A DNA stretch of 64,000 nucleotides from Cyclobacterium marinum DSM 745 (GCF_000222485.1 NC_015914.1:2676501-2740500); one strand, 5' to 3'. Counted from the first letter of the stretch, positions 45,291 to 55,381 are shown. The notes: generated from the letters alone by a model not told the origin. Program-made: numbers and translations.

Positions 45291-48269
45291 ATGAAGAGAG
45301 TTTTACTTAGCTTAGCATTTTCGGTGTTGGCGGTAATCTCAGTGATGGCTCAAAGCAGAACAGTAACCGGTACGGTTACTTCTGAAGATGAGCCCAATGG
45401 GATACCAGGAGTGAATGTTAGCGTGAAAGGAACGATGGTGGGTACCATTACAGCTATTGATGGTACTTACACTTTATCGATTCCTGAAGGATCAAATGTA
45501 TTGTCTTTTAGCTTTGTTGGGTTTGAGACCCAAGAAAAGATGATTGATAATCAAAGTCAAATTGATGTATTTTTGATGCCTGATGTGAAGACATTAGGAG
45601 AAGTTGTAGTTGTTGGTTATGGTACTCAATCTGCAAAAATGTCCGTACAAAGCATCTCGAGTTTGGACAATTCTCAAATTGAGCGAATGCCAATCTTTAC
45701 AGCTCAAGAAGCCTTACAGGGGCAAGCTGCAGGTGTACAGCTAACAGGAACCTCCGGTGTAGGTGGAGCCCAACAAAACATACGAATTAGAGGTGTTGCT
45801 TCTTTAACAGCAGGAGGTTCACCATTGTTTGTTGTGGATGGCGTTCCATTAAATGACGGAAGTAGTGGAAATTACTCCAATGAATCAGGGGCAGTGACAC
45901 TTAATCCACTGATGGAGCTAAACCCTAATGAAATTGAATCTATTTCCGTTTTAAAAGATGCTTCTGCGGTAGCAATTTACGGTTCTAGGGGCGCAAATGG
46001 TGTAATTCTTATCAAGACAAAAAAAGGAACAAGTGGTAAATCTACAATCAATGTAGATTTTTATAGAGGTGTTCAAACACCAACAACTGTCAGACCTTAT
46101 ATGTCTTTAGATCAATACAATCAGTACCGTTCTGCCAGAACAGGAGATCCGGTAAGTAGTTTTCCTCAAACCGGCTTTGATTGGCCTGATGCAGTGATCG
46201 AACAAGGTAAAATTTCTAACCTTAACGTAAGTGCTTCTGGGGGAAGCGATAATACCACTTATTTTATTTCAGGTACTTACTTTATGCAAGATACCTATGC
46301 TTTAGGAAATGAATTGGATAGGTTTAACGGAAGGTTAAACATGACCCATAAGTTTTCTGAAAAGGCAAGATTTGGGGCAAATGTAGGATTGGCAAAGACC
46401 TTTAATGATCGAATCAATTCAGACAATAGTACTTTCGCTCCCTTAACTTCTGCCTTTCTTCACTTGCCATATAACCAACCGTTTGATGAAAATGGCAATT
46501 ATACCAGGCTGGGCTTCGTTCCAAATTTACTTGCGCTAGCGGATTTGGCTCAGACTGAATATATAACAAGAAGAACTACTGCAAATACTTACTTTGAGTT
46601 TGATATTCTTCCTGACCTGACTTTCAAAACTGATTGGGGGATTGATCAAATTCAGACGGAAGAGACCATGCGTTATCCTGATATTATTGAGCCTACCGGA
46701 CAAGGGTACAAAAGAATAATTCAGGATTATAAATGGTTAAGCACTAATACGCTTAATTATCAGAAGTATGTTGGAAACGACCATTACCTTGGTGCGCTTT
46801 TGGGGTATTCTTATGAGCAATCCGACTATGCCAGCATGACGGTGGAAGGATCAGGATTTGTTAGTGATAAATTACCAAACGTGGCTTCAGCTGCTACCCC
46901 AACCATTACAAGTGCAACAGGTACAGGGTGGAGACTTGCTTCTTATTTTGCGAGGGTAAATTATAGGTACAAGGATAAATTGTTGTTTGAAGGTAGTGCA
47001 AGAAGGGATGGATCTTCTCGATTTGGAATGGACAACCGCTACGGTAATTTCTGGGCCATATCCGGTGGATGGGTTCTTTCCGAAGAGAAGTTTTTGCAAA
47101 ACAATAGTTTCTTGGATTTTCTAAAAGTCAATGCAAGTTATGGTACGGCAGGAAATGATCGGGTAGATAATTTTGCTTCTTTAGGCTTGTATCAAGCAGG
47201 TAGTTTGGGAGATTATGCTGGAAGTCCCGGTATCTATCCGAGCCAGCCGGCAAACCCGACACTAGGATGGGAAGAGTCAGCTCAGTTTGACTTTACCTTG
47301 TATGCTACAATGTTCAACAATAAACTGGATGTTGAAGCTTCTGTTTGGAACAAACGAACCACTGGATTGCTTTTAGATGTTCCAATTCCTTATACTACAG
47401 GTTACGCAAGCTATGCGCAAAATGCAGGTGTTATGAGAAATAGAGGAATTGATTTAATGATCAATTCCCTAAATGTCCAAACTTCCGGTTTTGAATGGAG
47501 AACAATTTTAAATGTTGGCTTGCTTGAAAATGAAGTTTTGGAACTTCCTGGAGCTTCGGAAGACAATGAGGGAAGAAGATTTGTTCAAGGTTCTTCCAGT
47601 CAGCGAGCAATTGAAGGCTATTCAGTAAATACCTTTTACTTGGTGAGATACAATGGGATTAACCCAGAAACAGGAGAGGCAGAATGGCTGAATGGAGATG
47701 GAGAACCAACAACTACCTATAGTACCAATGACAGGGAGATAATCGGTTCAGCGATTCCAAGAATTTCTGGAGGGTTAACCAATACGCTTTCTTACAAGGG
47801 CTTTGACCTTTCTGCTTTGTTTACTTTTACACAGGGAAACTATATCATGTTTGATGACCTTAGGTTCTTGTATAATCCAAATAACCTAAACTCCTTTAAC
47901 TTGGATCCGCAATTGTTGGATTATTGGACAGAAGACAATCCAAATAGTTTTGCCCCTCGCCTAGATGGAACCACTCAATCTAATTTTGGACAAAGATCTA
48001 CGATTCACATTAGAAAAGGTGATCACATCAGGCTTAGAAACCTATCGCTTACTTACAATGTTCCGACTGAAATTCTTGAAAGAACAAAGGTACTTAGAAG
48101 TGCTAGGATATATGGAATGGCGCAAAACTTACTTACATTCTCAAATCTTGAGGAGGGTCTAGAGCCAGAGATCAGTGGAAATGGAAGTGATAACCAAATT
48201 CAAGGTGAATCCTTCTTTACTCCTGCTCAGGCAAAATCATTCACTTTGGGTGTTTCATTAGGATTCTAA
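45291..48269 (+). CDS. SusC/RagA-type TonB-linked outer-membrane transporter
   Basis: Imports glycan or peptide fragments across the outer membrane, powered by TonB. It is 992 residues from ATG 45291; the frame runs back to a TTG at 45261 without a signal. The signal peptide MKRVLLSLAFSVLAVISVMA ends at MAQS. A carboxypeptidase-regulatory-like domain covers about 25-100 (GTVTSEDEPNGIPGVNVSVK). The EVVVVGYGTQ linker and the plug (IRIRGVASLTAGGSPLFVVD, SISVLKDASAVAIYGSRGAN) are diagnostic. The remaining ~750 residues form the barrel, ending in Phe. No STN domain is present, so it is not wired to a FecR partner. The SusD gene follows after 12 bases. Confidence 0.96.
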   Translation: MKRVLLSLAFSVLAVISVMAQSRTVTGTVTSEDEPNGIPGVNVSVKGTMVGTITAIDGTYTLSIPEGSNVLSFSFVGFETQEKMIDNQSQIDVFLMPDVKTLGEVVVVGYGTQSAKMSVQSISSLDNSQIERMPIFTAQEALQGQAAGVQLTGTSGVGGAQQNIRIRGVASLTAGGSPLFVVDGVPLNDGSSGNYSNESGAVTLNPLMELNPNEIESISVLKDASAVAIYGSRGANGVILIKTKKGTSGKSTINVDFYRGVQTPTTVRPYMSLDQYNQYRSARTGDPVSSFPQTGFDWPDAVIEQGKISNLNVSASGGSDNTTYFISGTYFMQDTYALGNELDRFNGRLNMTHKFSEKARFGANVGLAKTFNDRINSDNSTFAPLTSAFLHLPYNQPFDENGNYTRLGFVPNLLALADLAQTEYITRRTTANTYFEFDILPDLTFKTDWGIDQIQTEETMRYPDIIEPTGQGYKRIIQDYKWLSTNTLNYQKYVGNDHYLGALLGYSYEQSDYASMTVEGSGFVSDKLPNVASAATPTITSATGTGWRLASYFARVNYRYKDKLLFEGSARRDGSSRFGMDNRYGNFWAISGGWVLSEEKFLQNNSFLDFLKVNASYGTAGNDRVDNFASLGLYQAGSLGDYAGSPGIYPSQPANPTLGWEESAQFDFTLYATMFNNKLDVEASVWNKRTTGLLLDVPIPYTTGYASYAQNAGVMRNRGIDLMINSLNVQTSGFEWRTILNVGLLENEVLELPGASEDNEGRRFVQGSSSQRAIEGYSVNTFYLVRYNGINPETGEAEWLNGDGEPTTTYSTNDREIIGSAIPRISGGLTNTLSYKGFDLSALFTFTQGNYIMFDDLRFLYNPNNLNSFNLDPQLLDYWTEDNPNSFAPRLDGTTQSNFGQRSTIHIRKGDHIRLRNLSLTYNVPTEILERTKVLRSARIYGMAQNLLTFSNLEEGLEPEISGNGSDNQIQGESFFTPAQAKSFTLGVSLGF

Positions 48270-48281
48270 AAAAGCTTAACG

Positions 48282-49709
48282 ATGAAAAATTTAAAAACAA
48301 TATTATTTATAGGCTTGTTGGGCAGTCTTTTCTCTTGTGAGAATCTGGACATTGATCCCCAGCAATCCCTTTCAACAGAGCTCGCATTTGCTGACAAACA
48401 ATCGGTTGAGGGTTCTCTATTAGGTGTTTATTCTTTGACTCAAGAATTGGAAGTATTTGGTTCTTTGCCTCAGGTGATTGCTGATTTTCAGGCTGACAAT
48501 GTGAGATTTATAGGTTCTTTTCCTACACTACAAGAAGTCAGTATCTTTACTACCCAGGCAGATAATGCAACCTTAAGGGATGTATGGAAAGCACATTACC
48601 GTGCTATTTTAGCTGCCAATGCAGTAGTAACCTTTACCCCTGACTCTCCGGATGAAACACTCACAACTGAGGAAAGAAATCAGTTTGTAGCTGAGGCAAA
48701 GTTTATGCGTTCATTATTGATGTTTCAATTGGTTAATCTTTATGCTCAACCTGTTAATATAGGTGGTGAAGATGCTTTAGGTATTCCGATTGTAACAGAC
48801 GCATTTTCCGGAGAAATTACAAATTACTCCAGAAATACTGTTGGAGAAGTTCATGCGTTCATTATCAATGAACTAAATGAAATTGTAGCTGATTTGCCTG
48901 ACACCTATGCTACTTCTGCTTTCACTAGAGGAAGGGCTACAAAAGGAGCAGCCAATGCATTGCTTTCCAGAATCCACCTTTATAGAGGTGAGTGGCAATT
49001 GGCTGCAGAGAGAGCCAAAGCTGTACTTGATGCTGATGATATCTATGGTCTCGCTAGTAATTTTAACTTTTGGAGTGAGAACAATAGCGAATATGTATTT
49101 TCAATACAGAACTCAGAAATTGATAATGGAAGAACCGGCTCAGGTGGTTGGGGGTCATATTACAATTCTGCCGAAGATGGCGGAAGAGGAGATGCACCTT
49201 TTTCTGACTACCTATTGGATGCCTACGCTGCAACCGATAAAAGGTTAGCAGAGCTTTCGAAGGAAAATGTAAATGCTGAGGGGGTATCCTTAATCTATAC
49301 AACTAAATTCCCTGACGTGGTTACGCATTCTGATAACTCACCTATCATTAGGACTACAGAAATTGTGCTGAATAGGGCAGAGGCCTTGGCGCAACTTAAT
49401 GGTATCAATGATGAGTCCTTGGAATTGATCAATGAGCTAAGAGAAAGAGCCGGTCTTGATCTTCTAAGTGCCGGAGATTTTGATACAGAAGAAGCCTTTA
49501 TTGCTCAAATTCTTGAAGAAAGAAGAAAGGAATTGGCATTTGAAGGACACCGAAGGATGGATTTATTAAGAAATAATTTACCTCTTAGACCTGAAGGTGA
49601 CACTTATTTTGATGAATCTAAGCCGGGAGAAAACAAAACGATTCTACCGATCCCACAAAGGGAATTGGATATCAATACCGGATTGGTGCAAAACCCCGGT
49701 TACGAATAA
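48282..49709 (+). CDS. SusD/RagB-type surface nutrient-binding lipoprotein
   Basis: A 475-residue lipoprotein lid of the SusC channel. Signal and lipobox: LIGL-type hydrophobic stretch ending FSC at Cys19. The TPR-like helical fold is marked by VWKAHYRAILAANAVVTF, EAKFMRSLLMFQLVNLYA, RATKGAANALLSRIHLYRGE and the C-terminal RRKELAFEGHRRMDLLRNN. The last signature (EERRxEL, F-G-R-D type) is the usual SusD ending. It is clearly co-transcribed with susC. No glycoside hydrolase gene follows, so the ligand is open. Confidence 0.96.
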   Translation: MKNLKTILFIGLLGSLFSCENLDIDPQQSLSTELAFADKQSVEGSLLGVYSLTQELEVFGSLPQVIADFQADNVRFIGSFPTLQEVSIFTTQADNATLRDVWKAHYRAILAANAVVTFTPDSPDETLTTEERNQFVAEAKFMRSLLMFQLVNLYAQPVNIGGEDALGIPIVTDAFSGEITNYSRNTVGEVHAFIINELNEIVADLPDTYATSAFTRGRATKGAANALLSRIHLYRGEWQLAAERAKAVLDADDIYGLASNFNFWSENNSEYVFSIQNSEIDNGRTGSGGWGSYYNSAEDGGRGDAPFSDYLLDAYAATDKRLAELSKENVNAEGVSLIYTTKFPDVVTHSDNSPIIRTTEIVLNRAEALAQLNGINDESLELINELRERAGLDLLSAGDFDTEEAFIAQILEERRKELAFEGHRRMDLLRNNLPLRPEGDTYFDESKPGENKTILPIPQRELDINTGLVQNPGYE

Positions 49710-49721
49710 TTTAATGTGCTT

Positions 49722-49762
49722 AAAAAAGGTCACTCTCATAGTGGGAGTGACCTTTTTTTTTA
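49722..49762. terminator. Bidirectional terminator after susD
   Basis: Stem AGGTCACTC/GAGTGACCT (49727-49735, 49745-49753) with a nine-base loop, flanked by an A-run on the left and a T-run on the right. It can serve susD (+) and the convergent DUF6702-like gene (-). Confidence 0.88.
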
Positions 49763-50251
49763 ATCCAATTTTAGTTGTCCGCTGGTTTTGTCTTGCCTCG
49801 TTATAAGGCTCTTCGGCTTACGGTTTTTGTAAAAATTAATAATGTTTTGTTGCGTTGGAAAATCCGCGATTAACAAAGAATTAAAAATAGTGACTTCTTT
49901 CGGTTCTGTTATCTCTTCCGATTCCATATAAAACCAAGCAGCATCTTCTTCTATTTCATGACCCAGATAGCTGAGTTTTATAGCCTCCCCATTTACCTCT
50001 ACCTTATTATGTAGAAGAACATAGCTTTCAATTATTTGCTCCAACTCTTCCGGGTTTTCAGGACGGAGAAAATTTACTTGTTGACCGGAGGCATTGGCAA
50101 GAGCAACCTCCATATCATTCCAAAAAATCTTTTGAGCAATCTCTATTCGCTTCCGATCATCGTTATACACCATGTCTGTAAGGCTGATATAGAAAGGATG
50201 GGCCTCCAACTCGAAAGAACACAGAACCAAGAATAGTTGAATTACAAGCAT
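49760..50251 (-). CDS. DUF6702-like exported protein
   Basis: A 163-residue protein with an N-terminal signal (MLVIQLFLVLCSFELEAHP). The first mature residues HPFYISLTDMVYNDDRKRIE match the Bacteroidota DUF6702 type. The function is unknown. It is divergent from a HupE/UreJ-like membrane protein, a pairing that may be functional. Confidence 0.78.
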   Translation of the reverse strand: MLVIQLFLVLCSFELEAHPFYISLTDMVYNDDRKRIEIAQKIFWNDMEVALANASGQQVNFLRPENPEELEQIIESYVLLHNKVEVNGEAIKLSYLGHEIEEDAAWFYMESEEITEPKEVTIFNSLLIADFPTQQNIINFYKNRKPKSLITRQDKTSGQLKLD

Positions 50252-50343
50252 TAATAGGGGGTGTTTTTTTAATATTGTGCGAATAATGCGTTAATATTAC
50301 AACAAAATTTTAAAACCTATAGTAAATAAATCACCTTATTCTT

Positions 50344-50925
50344 ATGAACCAATTTCAATTGTATTTTAATCTGGGTATCCAGCATATTTTGGATTTAAAA
50401 GGTTTTGATCATATTCTTTTTGTTTTGGCATTGGCAGTTGTTTACATGATGAAAGACTGGGGGAGAATCCTTGTGTTGGTTACGGCCTTTACTATAGGGC
50501 ACTCCTTGACATTGGCACTTGCGACACTGAATGTGATTCGTATAAATACAGATTTAGTGGAGTTTTTGATACCGGTAACCATTGCCATTACTGCTTTGGT
50601 GAATATTTTTAAACCCAAATCAGCTTCTGGACGGGGGGTACAGATCAATTATTTATTTGCCCTATGTTTTGGTTTGATTCATGGTCTTGGATTCTCAAAT
50701 TACCTGAGAACATTATTAGGAAAAGAGCAATCGATATTTACTCCATTATTGGCTTTCAATTTGGGCCTTGAAGTAGGACAAGTAGTAATAGTAGTGCTGT
50801 TTTTGTTGGTATCTACATTGATTACCGGCATATTTAGGGTCAATAAAAAAGAATGGGTATTGGTGATATCATCCATTATTTTGGGTATGTCTTTTATGAT
50901 ATTATTAGATAGCGTGTATTGGTAG
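50344..50925 (+). CDS. HupE/UreJ family membrane protein
   Basis: A 193-residue integral membrane protein with about six helices. The motifs LDLKGFDHILFVLALA, AFTIGHSLTLALA and GLIHGLGFSNYLR, with conserved His residues, are those of the HupE/UreJ family, linked to nickel or cobalt uptake or hydrogenase/urease clusters. No urease or hydrogenase gene is nearby. The substrate is therefore unknown; the His-bearing helices suggest metal. Confidence 0.88.
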   Translation: MNQFQLYFNLGIQHILDLKGFDHILFVLALAVVYMMKDWGRILVLVTAFTIGHSLTLALATLNVIRINTDLVEFLIPVTIAITALVNIFKPKSASGRGVQINYLFALCFGLIHGLGFSNYLRTLLGKEQSIFTPLLAFNLGLEVGQVVIVVLFLLVSTLITGIFRVNKKEWVLVISSIILGMSFMILLDSVYW

Positions 50926-51035
50926 AATTCTATACATTAATGCCTTTTTTTCAAGTAATTTTAATGTAATTTAAGTAAATTTATCTTTAATCGGATAGGG
51001 TTTATATTCAATTTAATAAGAGAAATTTGTATGTT

Positions 51036-53363
51036 ATGAAGCAAGCTGTATTCTTTTTTCTGCTAATAATAACGAGTAATATCGGGGCTTATGCACAAGT
51101 CGATAAGCAAAGACATGGCAATAGGTTTGAGCAATTGGGTACGGATCTTCGTTCGCCAAATGTTTATCGAACAGCCTCCGGAGCGCCCGGGCATGAATAT
51201 TGGCAGCAAAGGGCGGATTATGAAATAGAGGTGGAATTAAATGATGAAAATCAATCCATCAGTGGTAAAGAAAAAGTGACCTATTACAATCAGTCTCCTG
51301 ATCCTTTGGATTACTTATGGATACAATTGGATCAAAATCAAAGAGATAAAGATTCAGAAACTCCAAAAATCGCATCCAATAAAATTCACCCAAAAATGAA
51401 TTTAGGTCAATTGGAAGATATCATATGGCATGATATGGATTTAGGGCTTAAAATTTACTCTGTTACAGATGCCAATGGGAAAGATATACCCGCCACGGTA
51501 AATTTAACCATGATGAGATTAGACTTGCCAACCCCATTAATGCCGGGTGAAAAGTTTGAGTTCAATATGGCTTGGAGTTTTAATAGTCACGACAGAACCG
51601 GTTTTTTGGCTACCCGTCCGGGGTATGAATATTTTGAAGAAGATGGAAACTATATCTATACGGTAGCGGAGTGGTTCCCCAGAATGGCAGTCTATTCAGA
51701 CTTTGAAGGTTGGCAAAACAAACAATTTGTTGGTAGGGGAGAGTTTGCATTGGTGTTTGGAGATTATAAAGTAGCTATTACTGTGCCTTCGGACCATATG
51801 GTGGGTGCCACAGGAGTACTCCAAAATCCTACTGAGGTTCTAAGCCCGAAAGAAATGGAGCGTTGGGAGCAGGCCAAAACTACTTTTGATCAACCTGTTG
51901 TTATTCGCACACAGGCTGAGGCGGAAAAACTTGAAAAGAAAAGGTCCAGTGATAAGCGTACATGGGTTTTCCATGCCGAAAATGTAAGGGACTTTGCTTG
52001 GACTTCTTCAAGGAAGTTTATTTGGGATGCCATGGCAGTTCGACTAGAGAATGGTAAAGAGGTAATGGCCATGTCTTATTATGCAAAGGAGGCCAATCCG
52101 CTTTGGGGACAATACTCCACGAAAGTAGTGGCTCATACCTTAAAATCTTATTCAGCTAAAACCTTTGATTATCCTTACCCAAAGGCCATATCCGTGGAAG
52201 CATCTAATGGAATGGAATATCCAATGATATGTTTTAATTATGGAAGACCGGACAAAGATGGCACGTATACTGAAGCCATAAAATACGGGATGATTTCAGT
52301 GATTATTCATGAAGTAGGGCATAATTTTTTCCCAATGATTGTTAATTCCGATGAGAGGCAATGGACCTGGATGGATGAAGGTTTGAATACTTTTATGCAG
52401 TTTATGGCAGAACAGGAATGGCAAAGGGATTATCCTTCGAGAAGAGGTCCAGCTCACAAAATTGTCCCTTATATGAAAGGGGAGAAACATTTGTTAGAGC
52501 CGATCATGACCAATTCTGAAAACATCATACAATTTGGAGCTAATGCTTACGCAAAGCCGGCAACAGCTCTTAATATTTTGAGGGAAACCATTATGGGTAG
52601 GGAACTATTCGATTTTGCCTTTAAAAAGTATGCACAAAGGTGGATGTTTAAACATCCTACTCCAGATGATTTTTTCAGGACAATGGAGGATGCTTCTGCC
52701 ATTGATTTGGACTGGTTTTGGAGGGGTTGGTTTTTTGGAACTGAACCTGTGGATATAGCCATACAAAATGTCAAATGGTATAAGATTGATAGCAAAAAAC
52801 CATCCGAGGTTAAGCAAGATGCTAAAGTAGCCTACGAACATGAAGAGTCTTATATTTCAAGAACTAGAAATAAAGAGGATATTGACCAGACTTATTTGGA
52901 AGCGGACCCTACTGTGGGTGATTTTTACAATAAATTTGAAAGATTTAAAGTATGGCCTGAGGAAGAGAAAGCATACAAGGACTTTAGAAGTCAGTTGAGA
53001 AGTGAAGAGCTGGAAATGTTAGACAGTGGGCTCAACTTTTACGAAATATCTTTTGAAAATTTGGGAGGGTTGGTAATGCCTATAATTATTCAATTTCATT
53101 ATGCAGATGGCACAAGTGAAGTAGAAACACTTCCTGCTCAAATTTGGAGAATGGATGAGTATAAGGTAACCAAGGTTTTTGCCAAAGATAAAGAAGTTGT
53201 ACAGATCGTTTTGGATCCATACCGAGAAACTGCTGATATTGATGAGTCTAATAATTATTGGCCTCAAAAATTTATACCTTCTAAGTTTGAAATGTTCAAA
53301 CAAGGGGCTGCCGGTAGGGGAACTTCTTCCGGGCCGAGTCCTATGAAGAAAGAAAAGAAATAA
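51036..53363 (+). CDS. M1 family metallopeptidase
   Basis: A secreted zinc aminopeptidase-like protein of 775 residues from ATG 51036; a TTG sits three codons upstream. The signal peptide MKQAVFFFLLIITSNIGAYA ends at YAQ. The zinc site HEVGH is at 425-429 and the third ligand Glu448 lies in MDEGLNTF, the HExxH-x18-E spacing of M1. The substrate-side GAMEN equivalent is SNGMEYP. The long C-terminal part (about 590-775) forms beta-rich domains of unknown role. Many Bacteroidota have such large periplasmic M1 proteins. Confidence 0.93.
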   Translation: MKQAVFFFLLIITSNIGAYAQVDKQRHGNRFEQLGTDLRSPNVYRTASGAPGHEYWQQRADYEIEVELNDENQSISGKEKVTYYNQSPDPLDYLWIQLDQNQRDKDSETPKIASNKIHPKMNLGQLEDIIWHDMDLGLKIYSVTDANGKDIPATVNLTMMRLDLPTPLMPGEKFEFNMAWSFNSHDRTGFLATRPGYEYFEEDGNYIYTVAEWFPRMAVYSDFEGWQNKQFVGRGEFALVFGDYKVAITVPSDHMVGATGVLQNPTEVLSPKEMERWEQAKTTFDQPVVIRTQAEAEKLEKKRSSDKRTWVFHAENVRDFAWTSSRKFIWDAMAVRLENGKEVMAMSYYAKEANPLWGQYSTKVVAHTLKSYSAKTFDYPYPKAISVEASNGMEYPMICFNYGRPDKDGTYTEAIKYGMISVIIHEVGHNFFPMIVNSDERQWTWMDEGLNTFMQFMAEQEWQRDYPSRRGPAHKIVPYMKGEKHLLEPIMTNSENIIQFGANAYAKPATALNILRETIMGRELFDFAFKKYAQRWMFKHPTPDDFFRTMEDASAIDLDWFWRGWFFGTEPVDIAIQNVKWYKIDSKKPSEVKQDAKVAYEHEESYISRTRNKEDIDQTYLEADPTVGDFYNKFERFKVWPEEEKAYKDFRSQLRSEELEMLDSGLNFYEISFENLGGLVMPIIIQFHYADGTSEVETLPAQIWRMDEYKVTKVFAKDKEVVQIVLDPYRETADIDESNNYWPQKFIPSKFEMFKQGAAGRGTSSGPSPMKKEKK

Positions 53364-53381
53364 AGTAATTATAAGTAAAAG

Positions 53382-53410
53382 AAAGAGTGGCGAAAGTCAC
53401 TCTTTTTTTT
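53382..53410 (+). terminator. Terminator of the M1 peptidase gene
   Basis: Stem AAAGAGTGGC/GTCACTCTTT closed by a GAAA tetraloop (53392-53395), then a run of T. Confidence 0.88.
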
Positions 53411-53692
53411 GTCTCTTTCACTGGTGGTAACCGTCTGTTTTCTAAATGCTCCTATTCTTTTCTGGGTGATTTTATCATCGTAAAAATTGAACCCTATAAT
53501 CCTACGAAACTATAAGCCAATAGAGAGGTGGATGAAAAATGGATGAGGATAATTAATATTGGATATATGTAATGAAATAATTAAAAAGTAGGCCGCTTGC
53601 ATATTAGGTCAGCTCTTTGAGCATCGCCTGTTGCGAAATTCCCGGTAGGTTGGGGTACAATAGGCGATTAAAAAAAAGTGAAACAAGGGGAT
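53411..53692. other. Convergent intergenic stretch
   Basis: About 280 bases between the M1 and amtB terminators. I see no gene, tRNA or repeat in it. Confidence 0.5.
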
Positions 53693-53727
53693 AAAAAAAA
53701 ACAGGCAGATACTATCTGCCTGTTTTT
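53693..53727 (-). terminator. Terminator of amtB
   Basis: Long stem AAAACAGGCAGAT/ATCTGCCTGTTTT with a three-base loop. Read on the minus strand the A-run becomes the T-run after the hairpin. Confidence 0.88.
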
Positions 53728-53754
53728 ACACTTTTATTATAGCTGTAGTCCGAG

Positions 53755-54987
53755 TTATTCTTTAGTTTCAAAATCAGGGTAAGCATGCATGCCATGCTCA
53801 TTGATATCAAGTCCTTCGGTTTCTTCTTGTTCGTCAACTCTAATACCTGTGGTTTTCTTCAGAAGGAAGAAAAGTACAAAGCTGAATACGATACAAAGTG
53901 CACCTATAGATACTATTCCAATTAACTGTGATACTATCTGGGATCCACTGGCAAGGTCTCCAAAAATACCTACTGCAAGTGTTCCCCATATTCCACATAT
54001 AAGGTGTACTGAGATGGCACCTACCGGGTCATCAATTTTAATATTGTCAAACAAGATAACACCAAATACGACTAGGATACCACCTATGAAACCAATGATT
54101 ACTGCTTCGGTTGGAGACATTAAATCTGCTCCGGCGGTAATACTTACAAGACCTGCCAAGATACCGTTCAGTACCATCGTAATGTCGTATGCTTTAAATT
54201 TCAGGTAAGAAGCAAGTAAGGCTCCAAATGCACCTGCAGCACCGGCTAGGGCAGTAGTTACAAATACCAATGAAACAGTTCCCGGGTCAGCAGATAATAC
54301 AGATCCTCCATTAAAACCAAACCAACCAAACCATAATAAAAATACCCCAAAAACGGCCAAAGGTATATTGTGACCTGGGATTGCATTGGTTTTGCCATTG
54401 GTGTATTTGCCAATCCTTGGGCCTAATAAGTATGCGCCAATTACGGCTCCCCATCCACCAACTGAATGAACGATAGTGGAACCGGCAAAGTCATAAAATG
54501 GAGTAGATAAAGTATCTAAAAATCCTCCGCCCCATTTCCACATGCCTGCAATAGGGTAACAAATTCCTACGTATAGAATGGAAAAGAAAATGAATGGGCC
54601 CAATTTGATACGCTCAGCTACGGCTCCAGATACGATTGTTGCAGCGGTAGCAGCAAACATTGCTTGGAAAATAAAGTCTGTAAAAAAGGTGTAACCTTCG
54701 CTATAGGCAGAAGTGTCCCAGCCCTCAGGCAAACTTAGTCCTAAACCACCAAATCCAAAGAAACCTCCGGCAAACATTTCACCCGGATACATTAAGTTGA
54801 ATCCGATAAAAGCATACGTTAATAAGCCAATGGCTGGGATGATTGTGTTCTTAAATAGAATGTTAACAGTGTTTTTTGCTCTGGTAAGTCCGGCTTCCAG
54901 TGCAGCAAAACCCAAGTGCATGATGAAGACCAAAATGGTCGCCACCATAATCCAAAGGTTGTTAATGGTAAATAATTCCTGAGTCAT
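53755..54987 (-). CDS. amtB: Ammonium transporter
   Basis: A 410-residue inner-membrane Amt protein with about eleven helices. The typical segments are LGFAALEAGLTRAKNTVNIL near the start, GGWGAVIGAYLLGPRIGKY, and GALLASYLKFKAYDITMVLNG. It imports ammonium and is blocked by GlnK at high nitrogen. The upstream glnK gene on the same strand is 55 bases away. The short C-terminal tail (DINEHGMHAYPDF) matches the Amt end that contacts PII. Confidence 0.96.
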   Translation of the reverse strand: MTQELFTINNLWIMVATILVFIMHLGFAALEAGLTRAKNTVNILFKNTIIPAIGLLTYAFIGFNLMYPGEMFAGGFFGFGGLGLSLPEGWDTSAYSEGYTFFTDFIFQAMFAATAATIVSGAVAERIKLGPFIFFSILYVGICYPIAGMWKWGGGFLDTLSTPFYDFAGSTIVHSVGGWGAVIGAYLLGPRIGKYTNGKTNAIPGHNIPLAVFGVFLLWFGWFGFNGGSVLSADPGTVSLVFVTTALAGAAGAFGALLASYLKFKAYDITMVLNGILAGLVSITAGADLMSPTEAVIIGFIGGILVVFGVILFDNIKIDDPVGAISVHLICGIWGTLAVGIFGDLASGSQIVSQLIGIVSIGALCIVFSFVLFFLLKKTTGIRVDEQEETEGLDINEHGMHAYPDFETKE

Positions 54988-55042
54988 TTAATTAATATGT
55001 TTAATAAGTTTTTTTAATTCTGATGATATGGAGAGGTAAAAA

Positions 55043-55381
55043 TTAAAGTGCGCTCTCCCCTGTTTCGTCATTTCTAATTCTAAATGCTTTTTCAACATCG
55101 TAAACAAATATTTTCCCGTCTCCTACTTCTCCTGTTCGGCCTTCATTGAGAATACAGGCAACCACTTTGTCCTCTAAGTCATCCTGAACGACTATTTCCA
55201 GTTTTGTTCTGGGGATAAATGTTGGTTCGTAAGCCACGCCACGGTAGTGTTGCATTTTTGCATGTTGCAAGCCCATACCTTTCACTTCATAAAAGGTCAG
55301 AAATTTAACACCTAAGCCAGAAAGGCATTTGTGGATTTCGTCAAATTTCGAAGTTCTAATTAAAGCTTCAATTTTTTTCAT
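55043..55381 (-). CDS. glnK: P-II nitrogen regulator GlnK
   Basis: A 112-residue PII protein. Tyr51, the usual uridylylation site, is kept at the T-loop (YRGVAYEPTF), while the loop after it (EPTFIPRTKLEI) differs from the enteric form. The ATP-binding C-loop RTGEVGDGKIFVYDV is present. It senses ATP/ADP and 2-oxoglutarate and plugs AmtB. The gene order glnK-amtB on one transcript is the classical one. Confidence 0.96.
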   Translation of the reverse strand: MKKIEALIRTSKFDEIHKCLSGLGVKFLTFYEVKGMGLQHAKMQHYRGVAYEPTFIPRTKLEIVVQDDLEDKVVACILNEGRTGEVGDGKIFVYDVEKAFRIRNDETGESAL

